Origin: Hymenobacter sediminis
GTDB lineage: Bacteria > Bacteroidota > Bacteroidia > Cytophagales > Hymenobacteraceae
Direction: 5' to 3'
Assembly (NCBI RefSeq): GCF_003231285.1
Contig: NZ_QKNS01000003.1
Location: forward strand, 496,001 to 560,000
Length of the DNA stretch: 64,000 nt
Numbering within the stretch: position 1 is the stretch's first letter; each line of letters starts with the position of its first letter. A program made the position numbers and the translations under genes. Positions 1-9,039 of the stretch are shown here, piece after piece. The notes under the pieces were generated by a model. That model saw only the letters and a program-made list of their open reading frames with translations. It was not told where the DNA came from and made no database searches.

Positions 1-2415
1 CAGCTGCTGTGCTTTGGTGTGGCCCTTTGGAATGGGAAAGACGAAATTCTGAAGGAGCGCCTGTTTGGCCTCACCAACGGGCAGGGCAACCACGGCGAGG
101 ACGTGAAGGAGCTGTACTACTACCTCGACAGCACCCCCACGCACTCCTATATGAAGATGCTTTACAAGTATCCGCAACGGGCATTTCCGTACCGGAAGCT
201 AGTGAAGGAAAATGCCCGCCGTACCCGTGAGCAGTCTGAGTACGAGCTGCTCGACACGGGCATCTTCAGCAAGGGGCGCTACTTCGATGTGTTTATTGAG
301 TACGCCAAGGCCGGCCCCGATGACATCCTGATTCAGATAACGGTGCACAACCGCGGGCCTAAGCGCGCCTCGGTGCAGGTGCTACCCCAGCTTTGGTTCC
401 GCAACACCTGGAGCTGGGGCTACGACGATACCCGCCCCGTGGTGCGCGAGCTGGAGCCCGGCACTGCCCTGGCCGAGCACCCGTCCCTGGGTGCCTACCA
501 CCTCTTCTGCGACCAAACTCCCCAGCTGCTCTTCTGCGAAAACGAAACCAACGGCGCCCGCCTCTATAACCTACCTGCCGATGGTCTGCACTTCAAGGAT
601 GGCATCAACGACTATATCATCGATGGCAAGGTAGACGCCATTAATGCTGAGCAGCAAGGCACCAAAATGGCCGCCCAGTACTACCTCACTCTGCAGCCGG
701 GCCAGTCGCAGGTGGTGCGGCTGCGGCTGCGGCAGCCGGCCTGCCCCGAGCCGTTTCTGGACTTTGACCACATCTTCGCGGCCCGCCGGCGCGACGCTGA
801 CGAGTTCTACGACTGCCTCCAGGAGAACCTGCCGCCCGACCCCGATGCCCGCAATGTGCAGCGCCAGGCCTTTGCCGGCATGCTCTGGAGCAAGCAGTTT
901 TATTATTACGATGTCACCCAGTGGATGGAAGGCGACCCAGCTGTGGCTACGCCCCCGCCCGAGCGCCGCAAAGGCCGCAACCGGCAGTGGGGCCACTTGC
1001 AAAATCAGGACATCATTTCCATGCCCGACAAGTGGGAGTACCCCTGGTACGCGGCCTGGGACCTGGCGTTTCACTGCATTCCGCTGGCTATCCTGGATGC
1101 CGAGTTTGCCAAAAGCCAGTTGCGCCTGCTTACTAAAGACTGGTACATGCACCCCAACGGCCAACTGCCGGCCTACGAGTGGAATTTCTCCGACGTGAAC
1201 CCACCCGTACACGCCTGGGCTACCTGGCGCGTGTATAAAATGGATAAGAAGCTGCGCGGCGACCAAGGCGACACCGCTTTCCTAGAGGCCGTATTTCATA
1301 AGCTGGCTCTCAACTTCACTTGGTGGGTAAACCGCAAAGACAAAAGTGAGCGGAACATCTTCGAGGGCGGCTTCCTGGGGCTGGACAACATTGGGGTGTT
1401 CGACCGCTCGGCCCCGCTGCCGACTGGTGGCTACATTGAGCAGTCGGATGGTACGAGCTGGATGGCCATGTTTGCTTTGAACATGATGCGCATGGCTCTG
1501 GAGTTGGCCCGCACCAACCCCGTATACCAGGAAATGGCCAGCAAATTCTTCGAGCACTTCCTCTACATTGCCGATGCCATGACCCGTGGCGGCGACGGCC
1601 TGTTTAACCTCTGGGATGAAGAAGACGGCTTTTATTACGACGTGCTGCACACCCCCGACGAGGAGCGCATCAAGCTGAAAGTGCGCTCCATTGTGGGCCT
1701 GATTCCGCTGTTTGCGGTGGAGGTGGTGGACCAGGCGCTGCTGGATGCCATGCCCGAGTTTACCGCCCGGGCGCGCTGGTTGCTGGAAAGTCGGCCCCAC
1801 TTGGCCAAGTTGGTAGCCCGTTGGGAAGACCCCGGTAAGGGTGCCCGTCACCTGCTGGGCCTGCTGCGCCGCTCCCGCCTCAAAAAGCTTCTTACCCGCA
1901 TGCTCGATGAAACCGAGTTTCTGTCGGAATACGGCATCCGGGCCATGTCGCGCTACCACTTAGAGCGCCCTTATGTGTTCAGTACTGAGGAAGAGAACTT
2001 CGAGGTGCACTACGTGCCGGGCGAGGCCGAAAGCAGCATGTTTGGGGGCAACAGCAACTGGCGCGGGCCCATCTGGTTTCCCATCAACTACCTCATCATC
2101 GAGTCGTTGCAGCGGTACCACTTCTACTACGACAGCAAGTTTCAGATTGAGTACCCTACCGGCTCGGGCACTTTGCTGACGTTGCAGGAGGTAGCCGCCG
2201 CCCTGGCTGGGCGACTGACCAAGCTTCTGCTCAAGGATGAGCACGGCCACCGCCCCGCCTTTGGTAATAATGAGTTATTGCAGAAGGACCCTCACTTCAA
2301 GGACTACCTGCTCTTCCACGAGTACTTCCACGGCGACACCGGCTACGGCCTCGGGGCCAACCACCAAACCGGCTGGACCGGCCTCATCGTGCGTTTGCTA
2401 CAACTGCGGGGGTAG
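1..2415 (+). CDS. GH63-like glucosidase (MGH1-type), 5' end cut by the window edge
   Basis: The reading frame is open from base 1, so the start lies outside the window; 804 residues are visible. The protein resembles the bacterial and fungal glucosidases related to GH63 (yeast YMR196W type): an early segment with FGLTNGQGNHGED and TPTHSYMKMLYKYP, a beta-rich N-terminal part, and a C-terminal (alpha/alpha)6 catalytic part with WYAAWDLAFH (near residue 350) and YEWNFSDVNPP (near 390). The family hydrolyses alpha-glucosidic bonds, but the substrate cannot be read from sequence. No frameshift is seen. Family assignment is good; the exact substrate is unknown. The stop is followed by a 156-base gap in which I see no clear terminator. 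Confidence 0.85.
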   Translation, partial: QLLCFGVALWNGKDEILKERLFGLTNGQGNHGEDVKELYYYLDSTPTHSYMKMLYKYPQRAFPYRKLVKENARRTREQSEYELLDTGIFSKGRYFDVFIEYAKAGPDDILIQITVHNRGPKRASVQVLPQLWFRNTWSWGYDDTRPVVRELEPGTALAEHPSLGAYHLFCDQTPQLLFCENETNGARLYNLPADGLHFKDGINDYIIDGKVDAINAEQQGTKMAAQYYLTLQPGQSQVVRLRLRQPACPEPFLDFDHIFAARRRDADEFYDCLQENLPPDPDARNVQRQAFAGMLWSKQFYYYDVTQWMEGDPAVATPPPERRKGRNRQWGHLQNQDIISMPDKWEYPWYAAWDLAFHCIPLAILDAEFAKSQLRLLTKDWYMHPNGQLPAYEWNFSDVNPPVHAWATWRVYKMDKKLRGDQGDTAFLEAVFHKLALNFTWWVNRKDKSERNIFEGGFLGLDNIGVFDRSAPLPTGGYIEQSDGTSWMAMFALNMMRMALELARTNPVYQEMASKFFEHFLYIADAMTRGGDGLFNLWDEEDGFYYDVLHTPDEERIKLKVRSIVGLIPLFAVEVVDQALLDAMPEFTARARWLLESRPHLAKLVARWEDPGKGARHLLGLLRRSRLKKLLTRMLDETEFLSEYGIRAMSRYHLERPYVFSTEEENFEVHYVPGEAESSMFGGNSNWRGPIWFPINYLIIESLQRYHFYYDSKFQIEYPTGSGTLLTLQEVAAALAGRLTKLLLKDEHGHRPAFGNNELLQKDPHFKDYLLFHEYFHGDTGYGLGANHQTGWTGLIVRLLQLRG

Positions 2416-2571
2416 GAAAAGTGGTAAGGTTGTGAAATAGCGAATTTGACGTCTGACGGTACTTTTCGTCAAGAATTCAGCGCTTTCAGAACTAATCCTA
2501 CCTGACTTGGTAGTACAAACGGTTTGACCGCACCACCACTGCCAGAATAGAAAACTCACCATCTCACCAGT

Positions 2572-3276
2572 ATGAGCTACCCCAACGCCGTTTCGCTTAC
2601 CGCTTCCGACAACACCCAGTTCAATGCCTACACCGCTTTCCCGTCCGCTGAAGGTCGGCACCCCGGCATTATTCTGCTACAGGAAGCCTTTGGCGTGAAC
2701 GGCCACATCCGCAACGTAGCCGACCGGCTGGCCCAGGCCGGCTACGTAGTTATTGCCCCCGAAGTGTTCCACCGTACGGCCGAGCCGGGGCTGGAAATAC
2801 CCTATTCCGACTTCGCCAGCGCCATGCCGCACTACAATGCCATAACCCCAGAAGGCGTGGCCACCGATGTGCAGGCCTGCTACGACTGGCTGCGGGCCCA
2901 GCCCAACGTAACAGAGAAAGTAGGTAGCATTGGGTTTTGCCTGGGCGGGCGGCTGTCGTTTCTGGCAAATGCCGTCCTACCCCTTGCAGCAGCTATATCA
3001 TATTACGGCGGCGGTACCCACCTGCTGAAAGACCGCGCCGCTGACTTGCACGCGCCCCACCTGTTTTTCTGGGGTGGGCAGGATCAGCACATCAGCAAGG
3101 AGAAGATTGCCGAAGTAATTGAGGCCGTAGACGCTGCCGCCAAGCCTTACATCAACACCGTCATTTCCTACGCTGACCACGGGTTCCACTGCGATGAGCG
3201 CCCCAGCTACCACCCGCAAGCCGCCGCCGAAGCCTGGTCCCTTACACTGGCCTTTTTCCAGGAAAAACTACGTTAA
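2572..3276 (+). CDS. dienelactone hydrolase family protein
   Basis: This 234-residue alpha/beta hydrolase matches the dienelactone hydrolase family in length and motifs. The nucleophile is a cysteine in GFCLGGR (near residue 123), the acid is the aspartate in WGGQDQH (near 171), and the histidine sits in ADHGFHCDE (near 204). The glutamate of LLQEAFGV (near 36), which activates the cysteine in this family, is also present. It is probably cytoplasmic, as no signal peptide is visible. The substrate is unknown; family members act on dienelactones or other small esters. The ATG at 2572 follows a pyrimidine-rich leader containing the CTCACC motif seen before other genes here. It converges with the ankyrin gene, with a shared hairpin between. 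Confidence 0.85.
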   Translation: MSYPNAVSLTASDNTQFNAYTAFPSAEGRHPGIILLQEAFGVNGHIRNVADRLAQAGYVVIAPEVFHRTAEPGLEIPYSDFASAMPHYNAITPEGVATDVQACYDWLRAQPNVTEKVGSIGFCLGGRLSFLANAVLPLAAAISYYGGGTHLLKDRAADLHAPHLFFWGGQDQHISKEKIAEVIEAVDAAAKPYINTVISYADHGFHCDERPSYHPQAAAEAWSLTLAFFQEKLR

Positions 3277-3300
3277 GCACCACTTCCTGCCGTACTAAAA

Positions 3301-3342
3301 CAGCAGCGCCCTACCCTTCATTAGAGGGGTAGGGCGCTGCTG
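3301..3342. terminator. bidirectional hairpin terminator between convergent genes
   Basis: A perfect 16-base inverted repeat (3301-3316 with 3327-3342, CAGCAGCGCCCTACCC and its complement) with a 10-base loop lies between the convergent hydrolase and ankyrin genes. It is flanked by A-rich DNA on the left. It probably serves both genes. Confidence 0.75.
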
Positions 3343-3356
3343 TTACTACGTAATGC

Positions 3357-3809
3357 TTACTTGGCTTTGGCCTGAATCAACTTAACCACCTCAGCGTTGC
3401 CGCTTTCCTTGGCGCTGGCTAGTACATCCTTGCCATCCTTGTCTTTAGCCTTGGGGTTGGCCCCATTTGCCAGCAGAAACTCCACTACATCGAGGCTGCC
3501 GTTGGCGGCGGCGGCCATCAGGGCAGTGGCATTGAAGCTGTCGGGTTTGTCTATCTGCGCCTTATGCTTAACCAGGGTCTTCACAATTTCCAACTGCCCA
3601 TTGCCGGCTGCAATGATCAGAAAGGTAGTCGGGAAGCCGGGCATCATCTCTACCGGGGCATTTACATCAGCTCCGGCTGCCAACAAGGCGTCTACATCGG
3701 CAGCTTTGTTCTTAACCACTGCGCCGTACACCTTTTGTACGGGAGTTTGAGCCTGAGTGAGGGTAGTAGCAGCGAGAAATATAGTAAAAACGAGAAGAAG
3801 TTTTTTCAT
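3357..3809 (-). CDS. exported ankyrin-repeat protein
   Basis: This 150-residue protein begins with a signal peptide (MKKLLLVFTIFLAATTLTQAQ) and then carries about three ankyrin repeats. Diagnostic stretches are VDALLAAGADVNAP, GQLEIVKTLVKHKAQID, TALMAAAANGSLDVVEFLLANGANP and DGKDVLASAKESG. Ankyrin repeats mediate protein-protein contacts; no catalytic domain is present. It is probably periplasmic. The partner is unknown. It stands alone, convergent with the preceding hydrolase gene and divergent from the siderophore receptor at 4102. A good TATATTTG promoter element lies upstream. Confidence 0.85.
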   Translation of the reverse strand: MKKLLLVFTIFLAATTLTQAQTPVQKVYGAVVKNKAADVDALLAAGADVNAPVEMMPGFPTTFLIIAAGNGQLEIVKTLVKHKAQIDKPDSFNATALMAAAANGSLDVVEFLLANGANPKAKDKDGKDVLASAKESGNAEVVKLIQAKAK

Positions 3810-3843
3810 GCCGAGAAATCCAATTGGATAGGGAGAACAAACT

Positions 3844-3851
3844 CAAATATA
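3844..3851 (-). promoter_or_regulatory. -7 promoter element (TATATTTG) of the ankyrin gene
   Basis: On the minus strand the sequence reads TATATTTG, an exact match to the Bacteroidota -7 consensus TAnnTTTG, 35 bases before the ankyrin ATG. No clear -33 TTG is found at the usual distance, so this is a partial promoter call. Confidence 0.5.
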
Positions 3852-4056
3852 AGCTTCCGTTACCGGAATATCCCTATTTCAATGCAGTTCCGCAGCGCAT
3901 TGTGCCGAGCTAAGCCTTTCTATATCCTTAGGCCCCTGCAAAACGCCACTTACTACAGGCTTTGCAGAGAACAACTTAAGATAAGCTCAACGATAGATTA
4001 GGTTAAAGTTATGTAGAATCATTTTAAATAAATTTTCATTCCACAGATTCCTGCCT

Positions 4057-4064
4057 TTACTTTG
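4057..4064 (+). promoter_or_regulatory. candidate -7 element of the first siderophore operon
   Basis: TTACTTTG differs at one position from TAnnTTTG and lies six bases before the palindrome at 4071-4087. It is supported mainly by having the same layout as the promoter of the second siderophore receptor near 14189-14218. Confidence 0.45.
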
Positions 4065-4070
4065 TGGCGT

Positions 4071-4087
4071 TTTAGAACTGTTCTAAA
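4071..4087 (+). promoter_or_regulatory. Fur-like 7-1-7 palindromic operator at the receptor promoter
   Basis: TTTAGAACTGTTCTAAA is a perfect 17-base palindrome around a single central base, the 7-1-7 design of Fur-family boxes. It overlaps the expected transcription start of the siderophore receptor. Related sites lie in the same place at the second receptor promoter. The regulator itself is not in the window, so calling it an iron-responsive site is an inference. Confidence 0.55.
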
Positions 4088-4101
4088 TAATTCAATCTCG
4101 C

Positions 4102-6561
4102 ATGAACACACTGCAACGCCTGGGTTTGGTTTCCACCCTAACGGCTTGTTCCCTTTCTGCTGCGGCGCAACAAACAGCGTCTATCCGTGGTACCGTAACT
4201 ACTGCTGATGGCAGCCCAGCCGCCGCAGTTACAATTGGTCTAAAGGGACGCGGGCAGGGAGCTATTACCAACAACCAGGGGCAGTACGTGATTGAGCGGG
4301 TACGCGACGGGCAGTACACAGTGATAGTAACTGCTGTAGGCCTGAAGTCGGAGGAGCGGTCTGTAACGGTAAGCGGCGGTCAGGGCGTAACGCTTGATTT
4401 TGCTTTGGCTGAAAACGCCGAACAGTTGAAAGAGGTAGTTGTGAACGGCGCCCGCGTAAACCGCTTCGCCCGCAAGCAGTCAGTGGACGTGAACAAGATG
4501 CCGCTCAACAACCTGGAAAACCCGCAGGTGTATGCCACCGTGGGCAAGGAGCTGCTGACCGAACAATTGGTGTTCTCCGTGGATGATGCTACGCGCAATG
4601 CTCCTGGCTTGCAGAAAATGTGGGACGCCACCGGCCGCGGCGGCGACGGCGGCGCCTTCTATGCTGCGCGGGGCTTCGTTACGCAAAGCCAGTTGCGCAA
4701 CGGCGTGGCCGGCAACGTGACCGGCAATATTGACGCAGTGAACCTGGAAAAGCTGGAAGTCATTAAAGGCCCCTCGGCCACGCTGTTCGGCTCGGCCCTA
4801 ACCTCGTATGGCGGCCTAATCAACCGCGTCACCAAGAAACCGCTCGATACCTTCGGCGGCGAGGTAAACGTAGCGGCCGGTAGCTACGGCTTCCACCGCG
4901 TGAGTGCTGACGTGAACCTAGTAGACCAGAGCACGCCCACCGACCAGCCCAAAACGCTGGGCTTCCGCCTGAACACGGCCTACACCTACGAGGATAACTT
5001 CCAGAATAAGGGCTATACCGGCTTCAACAAGAACCTGGCCGTGGCCCCCAGCCTGCAGTGGCGCCCCTCGGACCGGCTGACGGTGAACCTGGACGCAGAA
5101 ATTTATAAGAGCCGGGGTACAGGCAATCAGTTCATTTTCCTGTACTACGCGCCAGAGGCGCTGGGTTTTGGCCGGGCCGACAAGTCGCCGCTTGATTACC
5201 GCCAGTCGTACCAGGGGCCGGGTCTGCTTCAGGATTCGCGCAGCACCAACCTGTTCGGGCAGGTGCAATACAAGATTTCGCCCGCCTTCACGGCCACAAC
5301 TTACCTGACTAGCAGCAACAGCTACTCGAACGGCAACTCGGCGTATTTCTACCTGGTGCCGTCATCGGCCATCACTCGCCGTAACCCCGAACTGCCGGAT
5401 GCCGACAATTACCTGGTGCGGGCCGACCAATCGACGGACAACAGCCAGAAGCAATTGTGGGAAGCGCAGCAACTGTTCAACGGCGACTTCCAGATAGGCA
5501 ACATGCGCAACCGCGTGGTGCTGGGCCTGGATTTCCTACGAATTAACTCAGATGTCAACTTTGTGGGCGCCAATTTCGATACGGTGGCCATCTCTTCTCC
5601 GCGTCCCATCCTAGACCGCTTCAACGGCACTAATATGAACGCCGTATACGCTAGCGGCGGCGGTGGACGGTACTTGATTACTACCAAGTCGAATACCTAC
5701 AGCGCCTTCGTATCAGATGTGCTGAACCTGACCGAGCAGTTGAGCGTGCTGGCCGCCCTGCGCGTGGACCACGTCAGCAATACCGGTGGACTGTTGTACT
5801 CGCCCGTGGCGGCGTACAAGCAAACTACTTGGTCGCCCAAATTCGGCGTGGTGTATCAGCCGGTAAAGGACCGGGTGAGTGTGTTTGCCAACTACCAGAA
5901 CAGCTTCAACAACCTGGGCATCTACCTGGCCGCCGACGGCAGCCGTCCGCTAGCCCGGCCCGAGCGCGCCAACCAATGGGAAGGTGGGGTGAAGCTGGAC
6001 GCGGCCGGCGGCCGCCTCAGCGCTACGGTGAGCTACTACGACATCCGGGTGCAAGACCGGCTGCGGCTGCTCGGTTATGCGCCTACCACGTTTGAAGCCA
6101 TCAACGCCCAAGATGCCACCCAGCGTAGCAAAGGAGTGGAAGTCAATTTTACTGCCAACCCGGTACCTGGCCTGAACATGGTGGGTGGCTTCTCTTACAA
6201 CGGAGCGAAATTTGAGGATTCGCCCGAAACTGTGAACGGCCGCCGGCCCAACACAGCTTCTTCACCCTACCTGGCTAACGCCTGGGTAAGCTACCGCCAG
6301 CCAGAGGGCGCGCTACGCGGCCTGGGCGCCGGCTTCGGCGGCAACTACGCCAGCGAAAACCGCGTGCAGAATGAAACTAACAACGTGTTTACCCTGCCCA
6401 GCTACACTGTGTTCAACGCCAGCATTTTCTACGACCAGCCCAAATACCGCATTTCGGCTAAAGCAGATAACCTGACGGATCAGCAGTATTGGACTGGCTA
6501 CACCACCATGAACCCGCAGAAGCTGCGTAGCATTATCGGCAGCGTCGCGTACAAGTTCTAA
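4102..6561 (+). CDS. TonB-dependent siderophore receptor
   Basis: This 819-residue outer-membrane receptor has a signal peptide ending near residue 22 (SLSAAAQQ), a carboxypeptidase-like regulatory domain (about 25-105, starting ASIRGTVTTADGSPAA), a plug domain (about 120-250, with the typical LEKLEVIKGPSATLFG) and a 22-strand type beta-barrel that ends in a C-terminal aromatic residue (SVAYKF). The NRVTKKPL segment and overall length fit ferric-siderophore receptors of the FhuE/FpvA type. It would import an iron complex using energy passed from TonB. The PepSY protein gene follows after 18 bases, so both are probably one operon. A palindromic operator sits at its promoter. The ligand cannot be deduced. 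Confidence 0.92.
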   Translation: MNTLQRLGLVSTLTACSLSAAAQQTASIRGTVTTADGSPAAAVTIGLKGRGQGAITNNQGQYVIERVRDGQYTVIVTAVGLKSEERSVTVSGGQGVTLDFALAENAEQLKEVVVNGARVNRFARKQSVDVNKMPLNNLENPQVYATVGKELLTEQLVFSVDDATRNAPGLQKMWDATGRGGDGGAFYAARGFVTQSQLRNGVAGNVTGNIDAVNLEKLEVIKGPSATLFGSALTSYGGLINRVTKKPLDTFGGEVNVAAGSYGFHRVSADVNLVDQSTPTDQPKTLGFRLNTAYTYEDNFQNKGYTGFNKNLAVAPSLQWRPSDRLTVNLDAEIYKSRGTGNQFIFLYYAPEALGFGRADKSPLDYRQSYQGPGLLQDSRSTNLFGQVQYKISPAFTATTYLTSSNSYSNGNSAYFYLVPSSAITRRNPELPDADNYLVRADQSTDNSQKQLWEAQQLFNGDFQIGNMRNRVVLGLDFLRINSDVNFVGANFDTVAISSPRPILDRFNGTNMNAVYASGGGGRYLITTKSNTYSAFVSDVLNLTEQLSVLAALRVDHVSNTGGLLYSPVAAYKQTTWSPKFGVVYQPVKDRVSVFANYQNSFNNLGIYLAADGSRPLARPERANQWEGGVKLDAAGGRLSATVSYYDIRVQDRLRLLGYAPTTFEAINAQDATQRSKGVEVNFTANPVPGLNMVGGFSYNGAKFEDSPETVNGRRPNTASSPYLANAWVSYRQPEGALRGLGAGFGGNYASENRVQNETNNVFTLPSYTVFNASIFYDQPKYRISAKADNLTDQQYWTGYTTMNPQKLRSIIGSVAYKF

Positions 6562-6579
6562 CCTAACCCTCTCACGCTT

Positions 6580-7725
6580 ATGACGGCTAAGCAGCTCGTT
6601 GGCAAGCTACACCTCTGGCTCGGACTCGCGTCCGGGCTAGTGGTGTTTATTGTGAGCATCACGGGGGCCATCTTCGTCTTCCAGGATGAAATCCGGGACC
6701 TGACCGAGCCGTGGCGCAAGGTAGAGGCCCGGGCCCAGGCGCCGGTGCTGCCCTCGCGCCTGCAGGCCGCCGCCCTGGCCGCCCACCCCGGTGTAGACAG
6801 CAAGGACACCTGGGTAACCTACTTTGGGCCCGAGCGCTCGGCTACGGTATTCTTTACCACCAAGGCCGGGGCACCCACGCAGGTGTACCTGAATCCCTAC
6901 ACCGCCGAGGTGCTGCACGAGCACGACCTGCGCACCCACTTTTTTGCGGTGGTGCAGGAAATCCACATGACCCTGCTGCTGCCCGAGCCGGTAGCCAAGT
7001 GGGTAGTGGGCGGGGCCGTCATGATTTTCGTGGTGATGCTCATTACCGGCCTAGTGCTATGGTGGCCTAAGCGCAAGCAGGAGCGCAAGCAGCGCTTCAC
7101 CATTAAGTGGGGCGCCCGGTGGCGGCGCGTGAACTACGATCTGCACAACGTACTGGGCTTCTATGCCGCCAGCGTTGGGCTGCTCCTGGCGCTTACGGGC
7201 TTATTCATGATTTTTCCCTCGGTGCTTACCCCCATTGCCTACGTAGCCAACGGTGGCAAAACCTATCCGCAAGACCTGATAACGGCCAAAGTGGACACGC
7301 TGCAGCCCGTGGCCGCGGCCGCGCTGCCCGTCCGCGACGTTATCTACCAGACTGCCCGCCGCCGCTCACCCCAGGCCGAAATGATTCTGCTGGGCCCCAC
7401 CGGCACCGACAAAGCGCCTGCCTACTGCTGGACTTACCGCAAGGCCCTGCACTACTACTACCGCGACGACTACGCCTTCCACCCGGTTTCGGGCCAAGAG
7501 ATGCAGGCCAGCCTGCACGACACGAAAAGCGCCGGCACCAAGCTCACGGACATGAACTACGATATCCACACCGGCCAGATTTTGGGTTTCGGGGGGAAGC
7601 TGGTAGCCTTCCTGGCCAGCCTGATTTCGGCCAGCCTGCCCGTAACCGGCACCATTATCTGGTGGGGCCGGCGTAACAAAAAGAAAAAGCCCCGGCCCCA
7701 GAAGCTACAGGTGCAGGTTGCCTAA
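6580..7725 (+). CDS. PepSY-associated TM helix protein (candidate siderophore reductase)
   Basis: This 381-residue inner-membrane protein has about four membrane segments: LGLASGLVVFIVSITGAIFVF near the N-terminus, WVVGGAVMIFVVMLITGLVLWW near 145-165, a segment near 195-215, and one near 340-360. A periplasmic PepSY-type domain lies between the first two, with YLNPYTAEV and the conserved histidine EIHMTLL. This family often sits next to siderophore receptors; some members have been linked to ferric-siderophore reduction in the periplasm. It follows the receptor by 18 bases and has a longer paralogue at 10047-11441 next to the second receptor. Family and operon are firm; reductase activity is inferred. 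Confidence 0.88.
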   Translation: MTAKQLVGKLHLWLGLASGLVVFIVSITGAIFVFQDEIRDLTEPWRKVEARAQAPVLPSRLQAAALAAHPGVDSKDTWVTYFGPERSATVFFTTKAGAPTQVYLNPYTAEVLHEHDLRTHFFAVVQEIHMTLLLPEPVAKWVVGGAVMIFVVMLITGLVLWWPKRKQERKQRFTIKWGARWRRVNYDLHNVLGFYAASVGLLLALTGLFMIFPSVLTPIAYVANGGKTYPQDLITAKVDTLQPVAAAALPVRDVIYQTARRRSPQAEMILLGPTGTDKAPAYCWTYRKALHYYYRDDYAFHPVSGQEMQASLHDTKSAGTKLTDMNYDIHTGQILGFGGKLVAFLASLISASLPVTGTIIWWGRRNKKKKPRPQKLQVQVA

Positions 7726-7776
7726 GAAAGCAGGGGTAAGGCGCTGCCGCCGATTGCTATAGTAAACAAGAATAAA

Positions 7777-7860
7777 TCTGTCATTCTGAGCAGCGCGAAG
7801 GACCTCTACAGAAGGTGATTACTAACGGTAGAGGTCCTTCGCGCTGCTCAGGATGACAGA
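7777..7860. repeat. long inverted repeat, REP/MITE-like, unit A
   Basis: Two 33-base arms (7777-7809 and 7828-7860) are complementary except at one position and enclose an 18-base loop. Each arm contains TCTGAGCAGCGCGAAGGACC or its complement. A decayed half copy of the same unit is found at 19946. The repeat fills the convergent gap between the PepSY and symporter genes, so it could also end transcription, but its recurrence points to a dispersed repeat family. Confidence 0.8.
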
Positions 7861-7914
7861 CTCTTTCTATGTTAAAAAGCAGCCTATTACATATTGCTTC
7901 CTGCTCACTACCTA

Positions 7915-8958
7915 CTACTTGCTGGTTTCGGCAGCCTCCCTACCCATGCGCTGGGCCATCATGCTGGCCAAAATGATTTGCAGAGCGTGATAAAGCATGA
8001 GGGGGAGCAGAAGGAGGCCGGTGGCAGCGGTGGCCGGAAACAGGAGGCTGGCCATCACGCTGCCGTGTACCAACGACTTCTTGGAGCCGCAGAACAGGGC
8101 CGTAATCCGGTCTTCGCGCGAGAAGCCCAGCACCCGGCTCAGCCCCCACACCAACCCGAAAATGGCCAGGTACAGCCCTACCATGCCCAAGCCTAGCAGC
8201 ACAATGTCGCGGGCGGCGTAGCTGCGGAAAATGCCCTCGGCAAACGACTCACAGAAGGCCGTGAAGACAATCAGCAGAATCACTACCTGGTCGGAAATGC
8301 GCAGAGTGCCTTTGTGCTGCTCGGCAAAAGCGCCAAAGCGGCGGTTGAGCAACACCCCCGCCACTACCGGCAACACTACCTGCCAGGTCAGGCTCACGGC
8401 CAGGCCCCACAAGTGGCCGCCGTCGGCGGAAGTGTGCAGGAACAGGCTGGTCCAGAGCGGAGTGAGGAAGATGCCGAGCAGGCTGCTGATGCTGGCGTTG
8501 AAGATGGCAGCTGGCAGGTTGCCGCGCGCGATGCTCACCATCACAACGGAGGTAGAAACCGTGCTAGGCAGCGTGCACAGAAAGAAGATGCTCTGCCAGA
8601 GTTGCTCTCCCTTCAACCCTGCGAATAGGGGTCTAGCTACCAGCGCCAGCACCGGAAATGCTACGAAGGTAATCAGCTGAACCACTACGTGCAGGCGCCA
8701 GTTGCGCAGGCCGGCTTTCAGCTTATCGAGGCTCAGGCGCAGCCCGTAGAAAAAGAAGATAAGCGCCACGCCGGCCGTGGTAATAAGCTTCCATGGAATC
8801 GGGCTGGCCTTGCTACCCACCTCCGGGATGAAGTACGCCAGCACCACCGCCCCAATCAGCCCCAGCAGAAACCAGTCGAGTAGGCCCGCCCGGCGGAGCA
8901 GAGCCAGAAAACGGTTTTCGGAGGGTGGCGGTAGGGTAGGTGGCGAAGAGGCGGGCAT
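7915..8958 (-). CDS. bile acid:sodium symporter family protein (YfeH-like)
   Basis: This 347-residue integral membrane protein has about ten hydrophobic segments and belongs to the SBF-like branch of the bile acid/sodium symporter superfamily, similar to E. coli YfeH. Recognisable stretches are DWFLLGLIGAVVLAYFIP, LIFFFYGLRLSLDKLK and CGSKKSLVHGSVMASLLF near the C-terminus, where the family has a conserved polar motif. The transported substrate is unknown; steroid transport should not be assumed. I chose the ATG at 8958 rather than an in-frame TTG three codons earlier. It lies between the two siderophore operons but on its own transcription unit. Confidence 0.85.
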   Translation of the reverse strand: MPASSPPTLPPPSENRFLALLRRAGLLDWFLLGLIGAVVLAYFIPEVGSKASPIPWKLITTAGVALIFFFYGLRLSLDKLKAGLRNWRLHVVVQLITFVAFPVLALVARPLFAGLKGEQLWQSIFFLCTLPSTVSTSVVMVSIARGNLPAAIFNASISSLLGIFLTPLWTSLFLHTSADGGHLWGLAVSLTWQVVLPVVAGVLLNRRFGAFAEQHKGTLRISDQVVILLIVFTAFCESFAEGIFRSYAARDIVLLGLGMVGLYLAIFGLVWGLSRVLGFSREDRITALFCGSKKSLVHGSVMASLLFPATAATGLLLLPLMLYHALQIILASMMAQRMGREAAETSK

Positions 8959-9039
8959 GCAAAACAAGAAAAGGGGAGGTATAAGCGACGCAGTACCCTG
9001 GGGTACCCTTCTGCATAAACCCGCAAGCAGGAGCAGAGG

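Noticed and set aside
7777..7860. CRISPR repeat
   Set aside because: The repeats are single inverted pairs with no regular spacing or spacers; no cas genes are present.
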